Positions 34,312 through 43,038 of a stretch of 64,000 nucleotides of DNA are shown piece after piece. Positions within the stretch are counted from its first letter, which is position 1. Each line of letters starts with the position of its first letter. The stretch comes from an uncultured Oscillospiraceae bacterium (GTDB taxonomy: Bacteria; Bacillota; Clostridia; Oscillospirales; Acutalibacteraceae). The DNA lies in contig CASEMN010000004.1 in NCBI GenBank assembly GCA_949289045.1, positions 156,546 to 220,545 on the forward strand. The letters are read 5' to 3'. The notes beneath the pieces are model-generated. The model searched no databases, was not told the origin of the DNA, and worked only from the letters and a program-made list of their open reading frames with translations. Both the position numbers and the translations under genes were made by a program.

Positions 34312-35322
34312 ATGGCTAACGACGTAAAATTTGAAGGCAAAGAGAGAAGAATGGCCAAAATCGAAAAGTGTCTTGCTGAGTATGGTCTTGGCTCTCTCGA
34401 AGAGGCAAGAGACCTTTGCCTGAGCAAGGGCATCGATGTTGACGCTATCGTTAAGGGCGTTCAGCCCATCGCTTTCGAGAACGCTACTTGGGCTTACACC
34501 CTCGGTGTTGCTATCGCTCTCAAAACTGGCGTTAAGAGCGCTTCCGAAGCTGCTGCTACAATCGGTAAGGGACTTCAGGCTTTCTGTGTTCCCGGTTCAG
34601 TTGCAGAGCAGAGAAACGTTGGTCTCGGCCACGGCAACCTCGGCGCTATGCTTCTCGATGACAATACAAAGTGCTTCGCTTTCCTTGCAGGTCACGAATC
34701 TTTCGCAGCTGCTGAAGGCGCAATCGGTATAGCACGTACAGCTAACAAAGTCCGCAAGGAGCCCCTTAGAGTTATCCTTAACGGTCTCGGCAAAGACGCT
34801 GCTATGATCATTTCAAGAATCAACGGTTTCACATATGTAAAGACTGAGTATGATTTCTTCACAGGAGAGCTTAAAGTTGTTGAAGAGACAGCTTACTCCG
34901 ATGGAGAGCGTGCAAAGGTTAAGTGCTACGGCGCAAACGACGTTCTTGAGGGCGTTGCTATCATGAAGGCTGAGGGCGTTGATGTTTCTATCACAGGTAA
35001 CTCAACTAACCCCACACGTTTCCAGCACCTTGTTGCAGGCACATATAAGAAATGGGCTATGGAAAACGGCGTTAAGTACTTCTCCGTTGCTTCCGGCGGC
35101 GGCACAGGACGTACACTTCACCCCGATAACGTTGCTGCTGGTCCTGCTTCCTATGGTCTTACAGACTCTATGGGACGTATGCACGGTGACGCTCAGTTTG
35201 CTGGTTCTTCATCTGTTCCCGCTCACGTTGAGATGATGGGACTTATCGGCGCCGGCAACAACCCCATGGTTGGTATGACAGTTGCTTGCGCAGTTGCAGT
35301 TTCCGAAGCTGCTAACAAATAA
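34312..35322 (+). CDS. GGGtGRT protein, unknown function
   Basis: 336 residues from ATG 34312, eight bases after the GGAGG site. An ATG six bases earlier is too close to it. The name-giving motif is in YFSVASGGGTGRTLHPDN. Other conserved stretches are AEQRNVGLGHGNLGAMLLDD, FLAGHESFAAAEGAIGIA and FAGSSSVPAHVEMMG. It is cotranscribed 23 bases after the NifU-like gene. Codon use again points to high expression. The family has no established activity. The Gly-rich and His-containing motifs suggest nucleotide, cofactor or cluster handling, which is inference. Confidence 0.85.
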   Translation: MANDVKFEGKERRMAKIEKCLAEYGLGSLEEARDLCLSKGIDVDAIVKGVQPIAFENATWAYTLGVAIALKTGVKSASEAAATIGKGLQAFCVPGSVAEQRNVGLGHGNLGAMLLDDNTKCFAFLAGHESFAAAEGAIGIARTANKVRKEPLRVILNGLGKDAAMIISRINGFTYVKTEYDFFTGELKVVEETAYSDGERAKVKCYGANDVLEGVAIMKAEGVDVSITGNSTNPTRFQHLVAGTYKKWAMENGVKYFSVASGGGTGRTLHPDNVAAGPASYGLTDSMGRMHGDAQFAGSSSVPAHVEMMGLIGAGNNPMVGMTVACAVAVSEAANK

Positions 35323-35343
35323 GCAGAACTTATAAAAAATATG

Positions 35344-35373
35344 GACAGACTCTTTAAAGGGTCTGTCTTTTTT
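35344..35373 (+). terminator. Terminator of the NifU-like/GGGtGRT operon
   Basis: GACAGACTCTTT/AAAGGGTCTGTC stem followed by a run of T residues. Confidence 0.85.
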
Positions 35374-35399
35374 TATTTCAATATAATTCTTAAAGCAAA

Positions 35400-35438
35400 A
35401 AGCGGACAGATTAACTCATAAAGAAAATCCGTCCGCTT
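35400..35438 (-). terminator. Terminator of the LRR gene
   Basis: AAGCGGACAGATT/AATCCGTCCGCTT stem with one mismatch and a 13-base loop, just beyond the stop of the minus-strand gene; T residues follow on that strand. Confidence 0.7.
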
Positions 35439-35454
35439 AAGGTTACTGTTATAT

Positions 35455-36006
35455 TTAGTTATATTCAACTGCTATAAATTTTATCCCGTTTTCCCCTGCA
35501 TATTTTTCCGCCGCTGTGTTTACCCCGCCGTAAATGGCTTTAAGATTTTCGCATCCAACGAAAACTTCAGCGCCTATTTCTTCAACACTGTCCGGAATAA
35601 GCACTCTTTCAAGCAAAGTACAATCCTTAAAAGCTCCCTGTGAAATTATTTTGGTACCATCTTTGACAAAATATGTTTCTTTTACAAACTCCTGAGCTTT
35701 TATAAGACTGTTTCCTAAATATAAAACTCCGTCCTGCCAGTTTTTTTCGTCATTATAAAAAGCCGTATCGAAAAATGCATTCTCCCCTATTTTCTTTATG
35801 CCGGACGGAAGATTTATATCCGAAAGAGCGGTACATCCGTAAAATGCCCATGCGCCTATTTCTTCAACGTCCTCATTCACAATTACCTCTTCAACTTCTT
35901 TAAGCCCACATAATGCGCCTTCTTCTATCACTCTGATATTTTGGGGAATATTTAATACAGCAGATTCCCCTCTGACAAAAAAATCAGATTTTTCAAAAGC
36001 TTCCAT
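35455..36006 (-). CDS. Leucine-rich repeat (BspA-type) protein
   Basis: 183 residues from ATG 36006 behind AGAGGAGAGAAAG. Several LRR_5 repeats are readable: IRVIEEGALCGLKEVEEVIV, VEEIGAWAFYGCTALSDINL, IKKIGENAFF and VEEIGAEVFVGCENLKAIYG. No signal peptide or anchor, so it is probably intracellular, unlike the surface BspA proteins. It likely binds a protein partner. It ends YGGVNTAAEKYAGENGIKFI, a common cap for these repeats. Single-gene unit. Confidence 0.82.
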   Translation of the reverse strand: MEAFEKSDFFVRGESAVLNIPQNIRVIEEGALCGLKEVEEVIVNEDVEEIGAWAFYGCTALSDINLPSGIKKIGENAFFDTAFYNDEKNWQDGVLYLGNSLIKAQEFVKETYFVKDGTKIISQGAFKDCTLLERVLIPDSVEEIGAEVFVGCENLKAIYGGVNTAAEKYAGENGIKFIAVEYN

Positions 36007-36155
36007 CTTTCTCTCCTCTTTTCCTCTCTCAGTGTCTTTCCACCAAAAATTACGAAAATTTTGCCGATTCGCCCTTTCAATTTCATTTTTCAACTTTAAT
36101 CGGCAAGTTTTCTCCGTGTGAATATAAGTATAACCTCATTTTTTAAAAAAACAAT

Positions 36156-36194
36156 TGCTAAAGGATTGAACGATTTTTGTTCAATCCTTTAGCA
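36156..36194. terminator. Bidirectional hairpin between the LRR and regulator genes
   Basis: Fifteen-base perfect stem TGCTAAAGGATTGAA/TTCAATCCTTTAGCA with a 9-base loop, 45 bases after the stop of the HTH gene. Confidence 0.85.
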
Positions 36195-36238
36195 GGTTTT
36201 ATTCATTCATATTAAATTAAACAATATATATATTATCC

Positions 36239-37657
36239 TTATTCTTCGCGTCCCTTGCACAGAGTCACCAGCGATTCCAGATAATCTATGGCGGTTGCAT
36301 TTGTGTAAATCTCTCTGCTCACCTGAAGATATTCAATGAAAAGCTCGATATCTTTTCGGAGTCTCTTGTCATTTAATAATATTATTCCGTTGCCGCAATA
36401 CTGTAAATTTTCGGGAAAATCCCTGAATACACAAAAAACCTGTATATTGTTTTCTCCCAGTTCAATGGACATATCGGGCATAGTAAAAAGTTCGGTGTCA
36501 ACAAGCTTCAAACGTCCGTTTTTAGCAAAGTTTATCAAATTCTCCAAAAACTTTATTCTGTATTTCATTGGCAGTTTTTCATCTTTAAGTATAATCGGCG
36601 GGCACTCAATAATCTTGCCGCTTTCCGCAAAGTTTCTCAATCCCCTGTCACTGGTAACATACTTTTGTTCCTGATTCTGAGATATCTTTCCGTAATGCTC
36701 CATTGCAACTTTTTTCAAACTGTCAGCATCGGGTATATCATCCCGAACAACCTCTGAAATACTCTCTTCGTTTATTATTGAAGAAATACACGGATTGCTT
36801 GAAAAAGCCAAGTCCATCCGCTCGTTGGAGATCCTGCAGCAATCATTTTTAAGATCAAACATATCCTTCGGAAATGATGCAAGTTTTGTCGCTTCCCTCA
36901 TAAAATCAGAGGACACTTCTTTGATGTGCTGGAACATATCGTCGTTCTTAATTATAAATCCGTTTTTGCTTTTCGGATTAAAGAGTAGGCAATATGAATC
37001 CGCTGCAAAATAACAGGGATACGGCGTATTTATTATTTTATTGTCACCGGAAATCACATAGTAAGGCGTGCACTGACGTTCAACCCATCGGAAAGAACGG
37101 AAAAGGTTGTCTATATTTTCTCCGTCTTCACCGTCTACTTTGAAAACGATCATATGAAGAATATCCCATGCACGATTGTTAAGATAATTACCGAAAACAG
37201 CATTGTCCATTTCTGTAAACGAAAATGAATAATTAGTGTAAATCTTACATGGCTTTACATTCTGAAAAATATAGTCGACCGCCATTTTTATCTGACTGGG
37301 AGTAAGCATCGTTATTTTTTCCGGATCCTCTATAACAAGAGGGGTGCTTTTATAGGGCTGGATGGCACCTTTTTGCTCATTGGCGATTTCTCTCAATACA
37401 TTTCTTATACTGATAACCCTTCTGAATGTATCTCCGCCCAAACTTTCCTTATAAAATCTTTCTGTCAAAAGCTTCTTTTCAGAAATGGAAAGCGGAATTT
37501 TATAAATAATTTCTCTGAAATCATCACGTGATATGGAGCATGCACCCTTATAAAACCTGTGAAGAATACCACGGTTTATATTAAACTCTTTGGAAATATA
37601 ATTCTGACTCCATCCGACCTCGTTGAAAGCGTTTACCATAAGCTCATAAAATTCCAT
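36239..37657 (-). CDS. Large HTH regulator-like protein, unknown
   Basis: 472 residues from ATG 37657 behind AAAAAGGAGGATTAAG. The N-terminus (GWSQNYISKEFNINRGILHR) is an XRE-like helix-turn-helix that recalls the DNA-binding ends of large Firmicutes regulators. The remaining 400 residues have no domain I recognise and no membrane helix. It is divergent from the GH20 gene 194 bases away, so it may regulate that gene; this is inferred from position. It could be a ligand-sensing regulator. Confidence 0.62.
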   Translation of the reverse strand: MEFYELMVNAFNEVGWSQNYISKEFNINRGILHRFYKGACSISRDDFREIIYKIPLSISEKKLLTERFYKESLGGDTFRRVISIRNVLREIANEQKGAIQPYKSTPLVIEDPEKITMLTPSQIKMAVDYIFQNVKPCKIYTNYSFSFTEMDNAVFGNYLNNRAWDILHMIVFKVDGEDGENIDNLFRSFRWVERQCTPYYVISGDNKIINTPYPCYFAADSYCLLFNPKSKNGFIIKNDDMFQHIKEVSSDFMREATKLASFPKDMFDLKNDCCRISNERMDLAFSSNPCISSIINEESISEVVRDDIPDADSLKKVAMEHYGKISQNQEQKYVTSDRGLRNFAESGKIIECPPIILKDEKLPMKYRIKFLENLINFAKNGRLKLVDTELFTMPDMSIELGENNIQVFCVFRDFPENLQYCGNGIILLNDKRLRKDIELFIEYLQVSREIYTNATAIDYLESLVTLCKGREE

Positions 37658-37790
37658 CTTAATCCTCCTTTTTCAGATCAACATTTTTGAACCGCTATAT
37701 TTCTTTGATTTTATATATACGGTAAAATATATTATAATTTATATTATTTATTTGTCAAATCATTATATTTTTTGTCAGCGCTTGTGCTGG

Positions 37791-37819
37791 TTGCCTTTCA
37801 CAATACAACATGTTATAAT
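37791..37819 (+). promoter_or_regulatory. Promoter of the GH20 gene
   Basis: TTGCCT (37791-37796) and TATAAT (37814-37819), spacer 17, about 30 bases before the start codon. Confidence 0.75.
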
Positions 37820-37850
37820 CCTACCGAAAAATACACAGCGAGGTTTAAAC

Positions 37851-39419
37851 ATGATTAAATTGATTCCTGCACCGACAAAAATCTTATACGGCGAAGGCTT
37901 TTTTACTACAGAAAAATTAACAGAAAAAGCCAGTGTACCTGAATTTGTTTTAAATGAAATGGATGAATTTTTCCATGCTTCTAAAATCGGCAAATCTCTT
38001 GAAATTATAAGCTCCATACAGATCAAACTAAAAGAAAAATACGCTTATTTAGGTAATGAGGGCTATCGCCTTACAATAAATAAAAGCGCCATAATCATTG
38101 AAGCTCTCAAAGAAAACGGCGCCTTTTATGCTGTACAGACTCTAAAGCAGATTCTTTTTCAGTGCGGTGAAAAAATCCCCGTTATGACAGTTGAAGATTT
38201 TCCCCGCTTTAAATACAGAGGATTTATGCTGGATGTGGGACGCTATTTCTATACTGTAGATGAAGTTAAAAAATTTCTCGACCTTATGGCTCTTCATAAA
38301 CTCAATACATTTCACTTTCACCTAACAGAGGATCAGGGCTGGAGAATAGAGATAAAAAAATATCCTCTGCTGACACAAAAGGGATCACGCCGAAGCCACA
38401 CAAATTTCGGATTTATCCCCAGAAGCGGATTTTATACTCAGGAGCAAATAAGGGAAATCGTATCTTATGCACATTCTAAATTTATCTGCGTCATTCCCGA
38501 GTTTGATATACCGGGACATACAGTTTCTGCAATAGCCTGTTATCCTTATCTTTCCTGCTTTGACAGGAAACTTAAAGTTGCAACCCACTGGGGAGTTAAG
38601 CACGACATTCTCTGTGCAGGAAAAGAAAGTACATATAAGTTTGTATTCGATGTACTCGACGAAATAGCGGAGCTTTTCCCCGACGGAGAAATCCATTTGG
38701 GCGGTGATGAAGCTTATAAAATGCGCTGGAACATCTGTCCGAGATGTCAGGCTGAAATAAAAAAGCAGGGACTTAAAGATTCGGAAGAGCTTCAGCAGTT
38801 CTTTATGAGCAAGGTTAACGGATATCTCAGGGAAAAAGGAATAAAAACTATCATGTGGAACTGGGACGACATTGAGCCTACAAAATGGCTTGATCCGTCA
38901 ATAGCATGGAATCTCTGCGGTATTTCCCCGGAAAAGCTGCCTGTCATCAAATCGGAAATGGCATCGGGCAGGGATATGATTATCACAAGCTCTTTCCCCT
39001 ATTATCTTGATTTGCCATATGGCTGGATAAACCTTAAATTCGCCTATGAATTTGACCCGGTAAAGGGATTCTCAGATGAGGATATGAAGCATATCAGGGG
39101 CATTGAAGCGCCTCTCTGGACAGAATATGTACCCGATATGAGAACCGCATATTTAAAGACATTTCCGCGTTTGGGTGCCATATGTGAAACAGCATGGACA
39201 CAGGATGAAAACAGAAGCTGGGATAGTTTCCTGGGAAAACTGGATTTTTATAATGATTTCCTATCTCTTTACGGCGTTAAAGGAGCGTCTCTCAAAAAAG
39301 CTATGCCATCAAAAATCAGAGCGGCTGCATCTTCCCTTTGGTTTAACCGTCGTCAGCTTCATTGGCAGGGACTTCACAATTTAATTGATGATGCAGTGGT
39401 AAAAAGAAAAGCAAAATAG
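37851..39419 (+). CDS. GH20 beta-N-acetylhexosaminidase
   Basis: 522 residues from ATG 37851 (AGCGAGGTTTAAAC ahead). An in-frame ATG 99 bases upstream covers the promoter and is rejected. The N-terminal alpha/beta domain is followed by the GH20 barrel: FPRFKYRGFMLDVGRYFYTV, FHFHLTEDQGWRIEIKKYPL, and the catalytic Asp-Glu pair in GEIHLGGDEAYKMRW. It removes terminal GlcNAc or GalNAc from glycans. No signal peptide, so it acts in the cytoplasm on imported oligosaccharides such as host glycan or cell-wall fragments. Confidence 0.93.
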   Translation: MIKLIPAPTKILYGEGFFTTEKLTEKASVPEFVLNEMDEFFHASKIGKSLEIISSIQIKLKEKYAYLGNEGYRLTINKSAIIIEALKENGAFYAVQTLKQILFQCGEKIPVMTVEDFPRFKYRGFMLDVGRYFYTVDEVKKFLDLMALHKLNTFHFHLTEDQGWRIEIKKYPLLTQKGSRRSHTNFGFIPRSGFYTQEQIREIVSYAHSKFICVIPEFDIPGHTVSAIACYPYLSCFDRKLKVATHWGVKHDILCAGKESTYKFVFDVLDEIAELFPDGEIHLGGDEAYKMRWNICPRCQAEIKKQGLKDSEELQQFFMSKVNGYLREKGIKTIMWNWDDIEPTKWLDPSIAWNLCGISPEKLPVIKSEMASGRDMIITSSFPYYLDLPYGWINLKFAYEFDPVKGFSDEDMKHIRGIEAPLWTEYVPDMRTAYLKTFPRLGAICETAWTQDENRSWDSFLGKLDFYNDFLSLYGVKGASLKKAMPSKIRAAASSLWFNRRQLHWQGLHNLIDDAVVKRKAK

Positions 39420-39623
39420 CAAGCTGAGCTTGCAGGCATGACGCACGCCAAATGACAGCAAAAATAAATATAGCTGCCTGCGTTAAAACTTTCTCATTTA
39501 TCAAAGTGCAGGTAAAAAACAAAAATCTAATAAATATTTATTCTATTGTCTGTACTTAACTTGCACATCAAGCGTCGGGGGCAATAAATAAAATTGACCT
39601 AATTTAATTAAACCTATACAAAA

Positions 39624-39647
39624 AAAGCACCGCCTAAGCGGTGCTTT
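39624..39647. terminator. Bidirectional terminator
   Basis: AAAGCACCGC-CTAA-GCGGTGCTTT with flanking A- and T-runs, between the GH20 gene and pflA. Confidence 0.9.
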
Positions 39648-39666
39648 AAGTTTTTTACCGTGTTTA

Positions 39667-40401
39667 TCAGTGAAGCTTGAGTCCTGCTTCAGTGAAAATT
39701 CTTCTTGCTCTGTCCACTTCTTCCGCTGCGGGAGAGGCAACTCCTTTGAGGGAATAACTGAGATTAAGCTGTTCCCATTTGAATTCGCCCATTTTGTGGA
39801 AAGGCAGAAGCTCAACACATTCTATGCATTTGTAGTCTTTAAGAAAATCAGCAAGCTTTCTAAGCTCCGGCTCCATAAGGGTGAAGCCCGGAAGAAGTAC
39901 GTGACGTATCCAGACACGCTGTCCCTCTTCCTCAAGAAAACGCAGTACCTTTAGAGCGTTTTCGTTGCTCTGTCCGGTAATGGCGGCACACATAGCAGCA
40001 TCAATGGCCTTTATGTCGAGCATTATTACTTCCGCCTCACGAAGAGCGGTTTTTGCCTGCTCAAGAGGGAAATATCCGCAGGTGTCAAGAGCTGTTCCAA
40101 AGCCCTCCTCTTTAAGTCGGAGAATCGCTTCAGTGACAAACTCATGCTGTAACAGAGGCTCTCCGCCGGAGAAGGTCACTCCTCCGGTGCGGATGAAATT
40201 TCTGTACTGCTTTACGTCATTGACAAGCTCATCAACGGTCATGGTGTAGCTGTAAGAACCGGGAAGCCAGGTGTCAGGATTATGACAGTATCTGCATCTT
40301 AATGCGCAGCCCTGCATAAATGCAACATAGCGTATTCCCGGACCGTCAACGGTGCCGAAGGTTTCTTTTGAATGAAATTTTCCTATTAGCTCTTTGCCCA
40401 T
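39667..40401 (-). CDS. pflA: Pyruvate formate-lyase activating enzyme
   Basis: 244 residues, standard for PflA. Radical SAM motif CxxxCxxC in MQGCALRCRYCHNPDTW (residues about 30-46), then GGVTFSGGEPLLQHEF and the GTALDTCGYFP strand. It uses SAM and a [4Fe-4S] cluster to place the glycyl radical on PflB. It lies 26 bases after pflB on the same strand, forming a pflB-pflA operon. The ribosome site is weak (GCAGGGTTATAT). Confidence 0.94.
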   Translation of the reverse strand: MGKELIGKFHSKETFGTVDGPGIRYVAFMQGCALRCRYCHNPDTWLPGSYSYTMTVDELVNDVKQYRNFIRTGGVTFSGGEPLLQHEFVTEAILRLKEEGFGTALDTCGYFPLEQAKTALREAEVIMLDIKAIDAAMCAAITGQSNENALKVLRFLEEEGQRVWIRHVLLPGFTLMEPELRKLADFLKDYKCIECVELLPFHKMGEFKWEQLNLSYSLKGVASPAAEEVDRARRIFTEAGLKLH

Positions 40402-40427
40402 ATATAACCCTGCCTGTAAGTTGATTA

Positions 40428-42623
40428 TTAGAAGCGGGTGTGGAAAGTACGGTTGATAACGTCAAGCTGCTGCTCTCTTGTAAGCTTTACGAAGTTTACA
40501 GCGTAGCCTGAAACTCTGACTGTAAGCTGAGGATAAAGCTCCGGATGATCCATAGCGTCAAGGAGAACCTCACGGTTAAGGACGTTGACGTTGATGTGAT
40601 GTCCTGTCTCGTCGAAGTAACCGTCAAGAAGCTTTGAAAGGTTTACGATCTTCTCATCCTCAGTCTTACCAAGTGCGCCGGGAACAATTGAGAATGTGTA
40701 GGAAATACCGTCCTCAGCAGCATCGTAGGGAAGCTTTGCAACTGACATCATGGAAGCTATGCAGCCGTTCTTATCTCTCTTGTGCATGGGGTTAGCACCG
40801 GGAGCAAAAGGCTCACCTGCACGACGTCCGTCGGGAGTATTACCTGTCTTCTTACCGTAAACAACGTTTGATGTAATTGTAAGAATTGAAAGGGTGGGCT
40901 TTGAATGACGGTATGTGTGGTGCTGAGCAAGTTTAGCCATGAACTTCTCAACAACTTCACATGCAATTTCGTCAACTCTGGGATCGTTGTTGCCGAATGC
41001 GGGATAGTCGCCTTCGATTTCGTAATCAACAACAAGTCCGTCCTCGTTGCGGATAGGCTTAACCTTTGCATACTTGATAGCTGAAAGGCTGTCAACAACA
41101 ACGCTGAAGCCGGCAATACCGCAAGCAGAGGTTCTTACTATATCCTCGTCATGAAGAGCCATTTCAAGCTTTTCATAAGCGTATTTATCGTGCATATAGT
41201 GGATAATGTTAAGGGTGTTGATGTAAAGACCTGCAAGCCAGTCGCACATTTTGTCGTACTTTTCGTAGACTTTATCGTAATCGAGATACTCGTCTGTGAT
41301 AGGCTCGAAAGCGGGAGCGATCTGTTCTCCGCTCTTTTCGTCCTTACCGCCGTTGATAGCGTAAAGAAGAGCCTTAGCAAGGTTTGCTCTTGCTCCGAAG
41401 AACTGCATCTGCTTACCGATTCTCATTGCGCTTACGCAGCAGGCAATACCGTAGTCATCGCCGAACTTTTCACGCATAAGGTCATCGTTCTCGTACTGGA
41501 TGGAAGATGTCTCAATGGAGATCTTTGAGCAGAAATTCTTGAAGCCTTCGGGAAGCTTTGAGCTCCAGAGGATTGTCATGTTGGGCTCGGGAGCAGGTCC
41601 GAGGTTTACAAGAGTGTGGAGGAAACGGAAGGAGTTCTTTGTAACAAGAGGACGTCCGTCAAGGCCGATACCGCCGATTGACTCTGTAACCCATGTGGGG
41701 TCGCCTGAGAAGAGCTCATCGTAAGCGGGAGTTCTGAGGAAGCGAACCATGCGAAGCTTCATAACGAAAGCGTCAACGATCTCCTGGATCTCGCTCTCTG
41801 TGTACTTGCCGCTCTTGAGGTCACGCTCTGCGTAGATGTCAAGGAATGTTGAAACACGGCCAAGGCTCATTGCTGCACCGTTCTGCTCCTTAACAGCTCC
41901 GAGATATCCAAAGTATACCCACTGAACAGCCTCTTTGAAATCTGTTGCGGGCTTGCTGATGTCATAGCCGTACTTTGCAGCCATAACTTTAAGCTCTTCG
42001 AGAGCTCTTATCTGGTCGGAAATCTCTTCAAGAGTTCTGATCTCCTCACCGTGAAGTCTTGCACGGTTTGCAATCTCTCTCTTAGCTTCCTGCTTCTGCT
42101 CAATAAGGAAATCTACACCGTAAAGAGCTACGCGGCGGTAGTCACCGATAATTCTTCCTCTGCCGTATGCATCGGGAAGTCCTGTGATGATACCTGTATG
42201 ACGTGCTTTTCTCATCTCTTCGGAATAGCAGTCAAAAACACCATCATTGTGAGTCTTTCTGTAACGGAAAATATCTTCAACTCTGGGGTCCATCTCACGG
42301 TTATATGCTTTAAGTGAGGAACGAACCATACGGATTCCGCCGAAGGGGATTATTGCTCTCTTGAGGGGAGCGTCTGTCTGAAGACCTACGATATCCTCAA
42401 GGTCCTTGTCGATGTATCCGGGCTCATGAGCGGAAATTGTAGAAATTGTATGTTCGTCAATGTCGAGAACGCCGCCTGCCTGTCTTTCATCCTCCATAAG
42501 CTTTTTTACTTTATCAAAAAGCTTAAGTGTCTTTTCTGTTGCAGGAGCAAGGAAATCACCGTCTCCATAATAAGGAGTATAGTTCTCGATAATAAAGTCT
42601 CTTACGTTAATTTTGTTTTCCAT
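40428..42623 (-). CDS. pflB: Formate C-acetyltransferase (pyruvate formate-lyase)
   Basis: 731 residues. Active-site cysteine pair C395-C396 in [11 protein letters not shown] and the glycyl-radical motif RVSGYAVNF with G706 near the C-terminus are intact. It converts pyruvate and CoA to acetyl-CoA and formate under anaerobiosis. GGAAGGGATAAAA precedes ATG 42623. Codon bias suggests very high expression. Its activase follows in the same operon. Acetyl-CoA made here can be converted onward by phosphotransacylases. Confidence 0.96.
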   Translation of the reverse strand: MENKINVRDFIIENYTPYYGDGDFLAPATEKTLKLFDKVKKLMEDERQAGGVLDIDEHTISTISAHEPGYIDKDLEDIVGLQTDAPLKRAIIPFGGIRMVRSSLKAYNREMDPRVEDIFRYRKTHNDGVFDCYSEEMRKARHTGIITGLPDAYGRGRIIGDYRRVALYGVDFLIEQKQEAKREIANRARLHGEEIRTLEEISDQIRALEELKVMAAKYGYDISKPATDFKEAVQWVYFGYLGAVKEQNGAAMSLGRVSTFLDIYAERDLKSGKYTESEIQEIVDAFVMKLRMVRFLRTPAYDELFSGDPTWVTESIGGIGLDGRPLVTKNSFRFLHTLVNLGPAPEPNMTILWSSKLPEGFKNFCSKISIETSSIQYENDDLMREKFGDDYGIACCVSAMRIGKQMQFFGARANLAKALLYAINGGKDEKSGEQIAPAFEPITDEYLDYDKVYEKYDKMCDWLAGLYINTLNIIHYMHDKYAYEKLEMALHDEDIVRTSACGIAGFSVVVDSLSAIKYAKVKPIRNEDGLVVDYEIEGDYPAFGNNDPRVDEIACEVVEKFMAKLAQHHTYRHSKPTLSILTITSNVVYGKKTGNTPDGRRAGEPFAPGANPMHKRDKNGCIASMMSVAKLPYDAAEDGISYTFSIVPGALGKTEDEKIVNLSKLLDGYFDETGHHINVNVLNREVLLDAMDHPELYPQLTVRVSGYAVNFVKLTREQQLDVINRTFHTRF

Positions 42624-43038
42624 TTTTATCCCTTCCTTTCAAATAACCGCACCTTAGTTTATTGACGCTGTTTGTGCGGAAAAAGCGTCGGTATAAACCG
42701 TCGTAACGACGAAATTTATTGTGCTGCGGAATAGACAATATATTTTGTATACCTGTCTTTCCATAAGTATTATAACAGCTTTTTCGACAGTTTTAAGGGT
42801 AAAAAGAAACTTTGTATCAGTGAATAAAAAAGCTTAATTGTCAACCAGATTTATAATATTTTTTCACAAATCACCATTGCCAATATTTACATTTTTAAAC
42901 CGGAAATATAAAATCAAAATAAACGATTATTGGTTATATGTTAATTTTGATATAAATTCTTTACAAAACAGCTAAAAAGTGTTACAATCCACTAATAAAG
43001 TAGACCTTGAAATAAAAAAAGGAGAGATTAAAATAAAT
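42624..43038. promoter_or_regulatory. Divergent regulatory region between pflB and a serine hydrolase gene
   Basis: On the minus strand TATAAT (42769-42774) lies about 145 bases before pflB, giving a long leader that contains the palindrome CGTCGTAACGACG (42699-42711). The -35 (TTAAAA, spacer 16) is poor. No Rex-type TTGTTAA-N4-TTAACAA site was seen. The part toward the serine hydrolase is AT-rich with no clear element. Confidence 0.4.
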
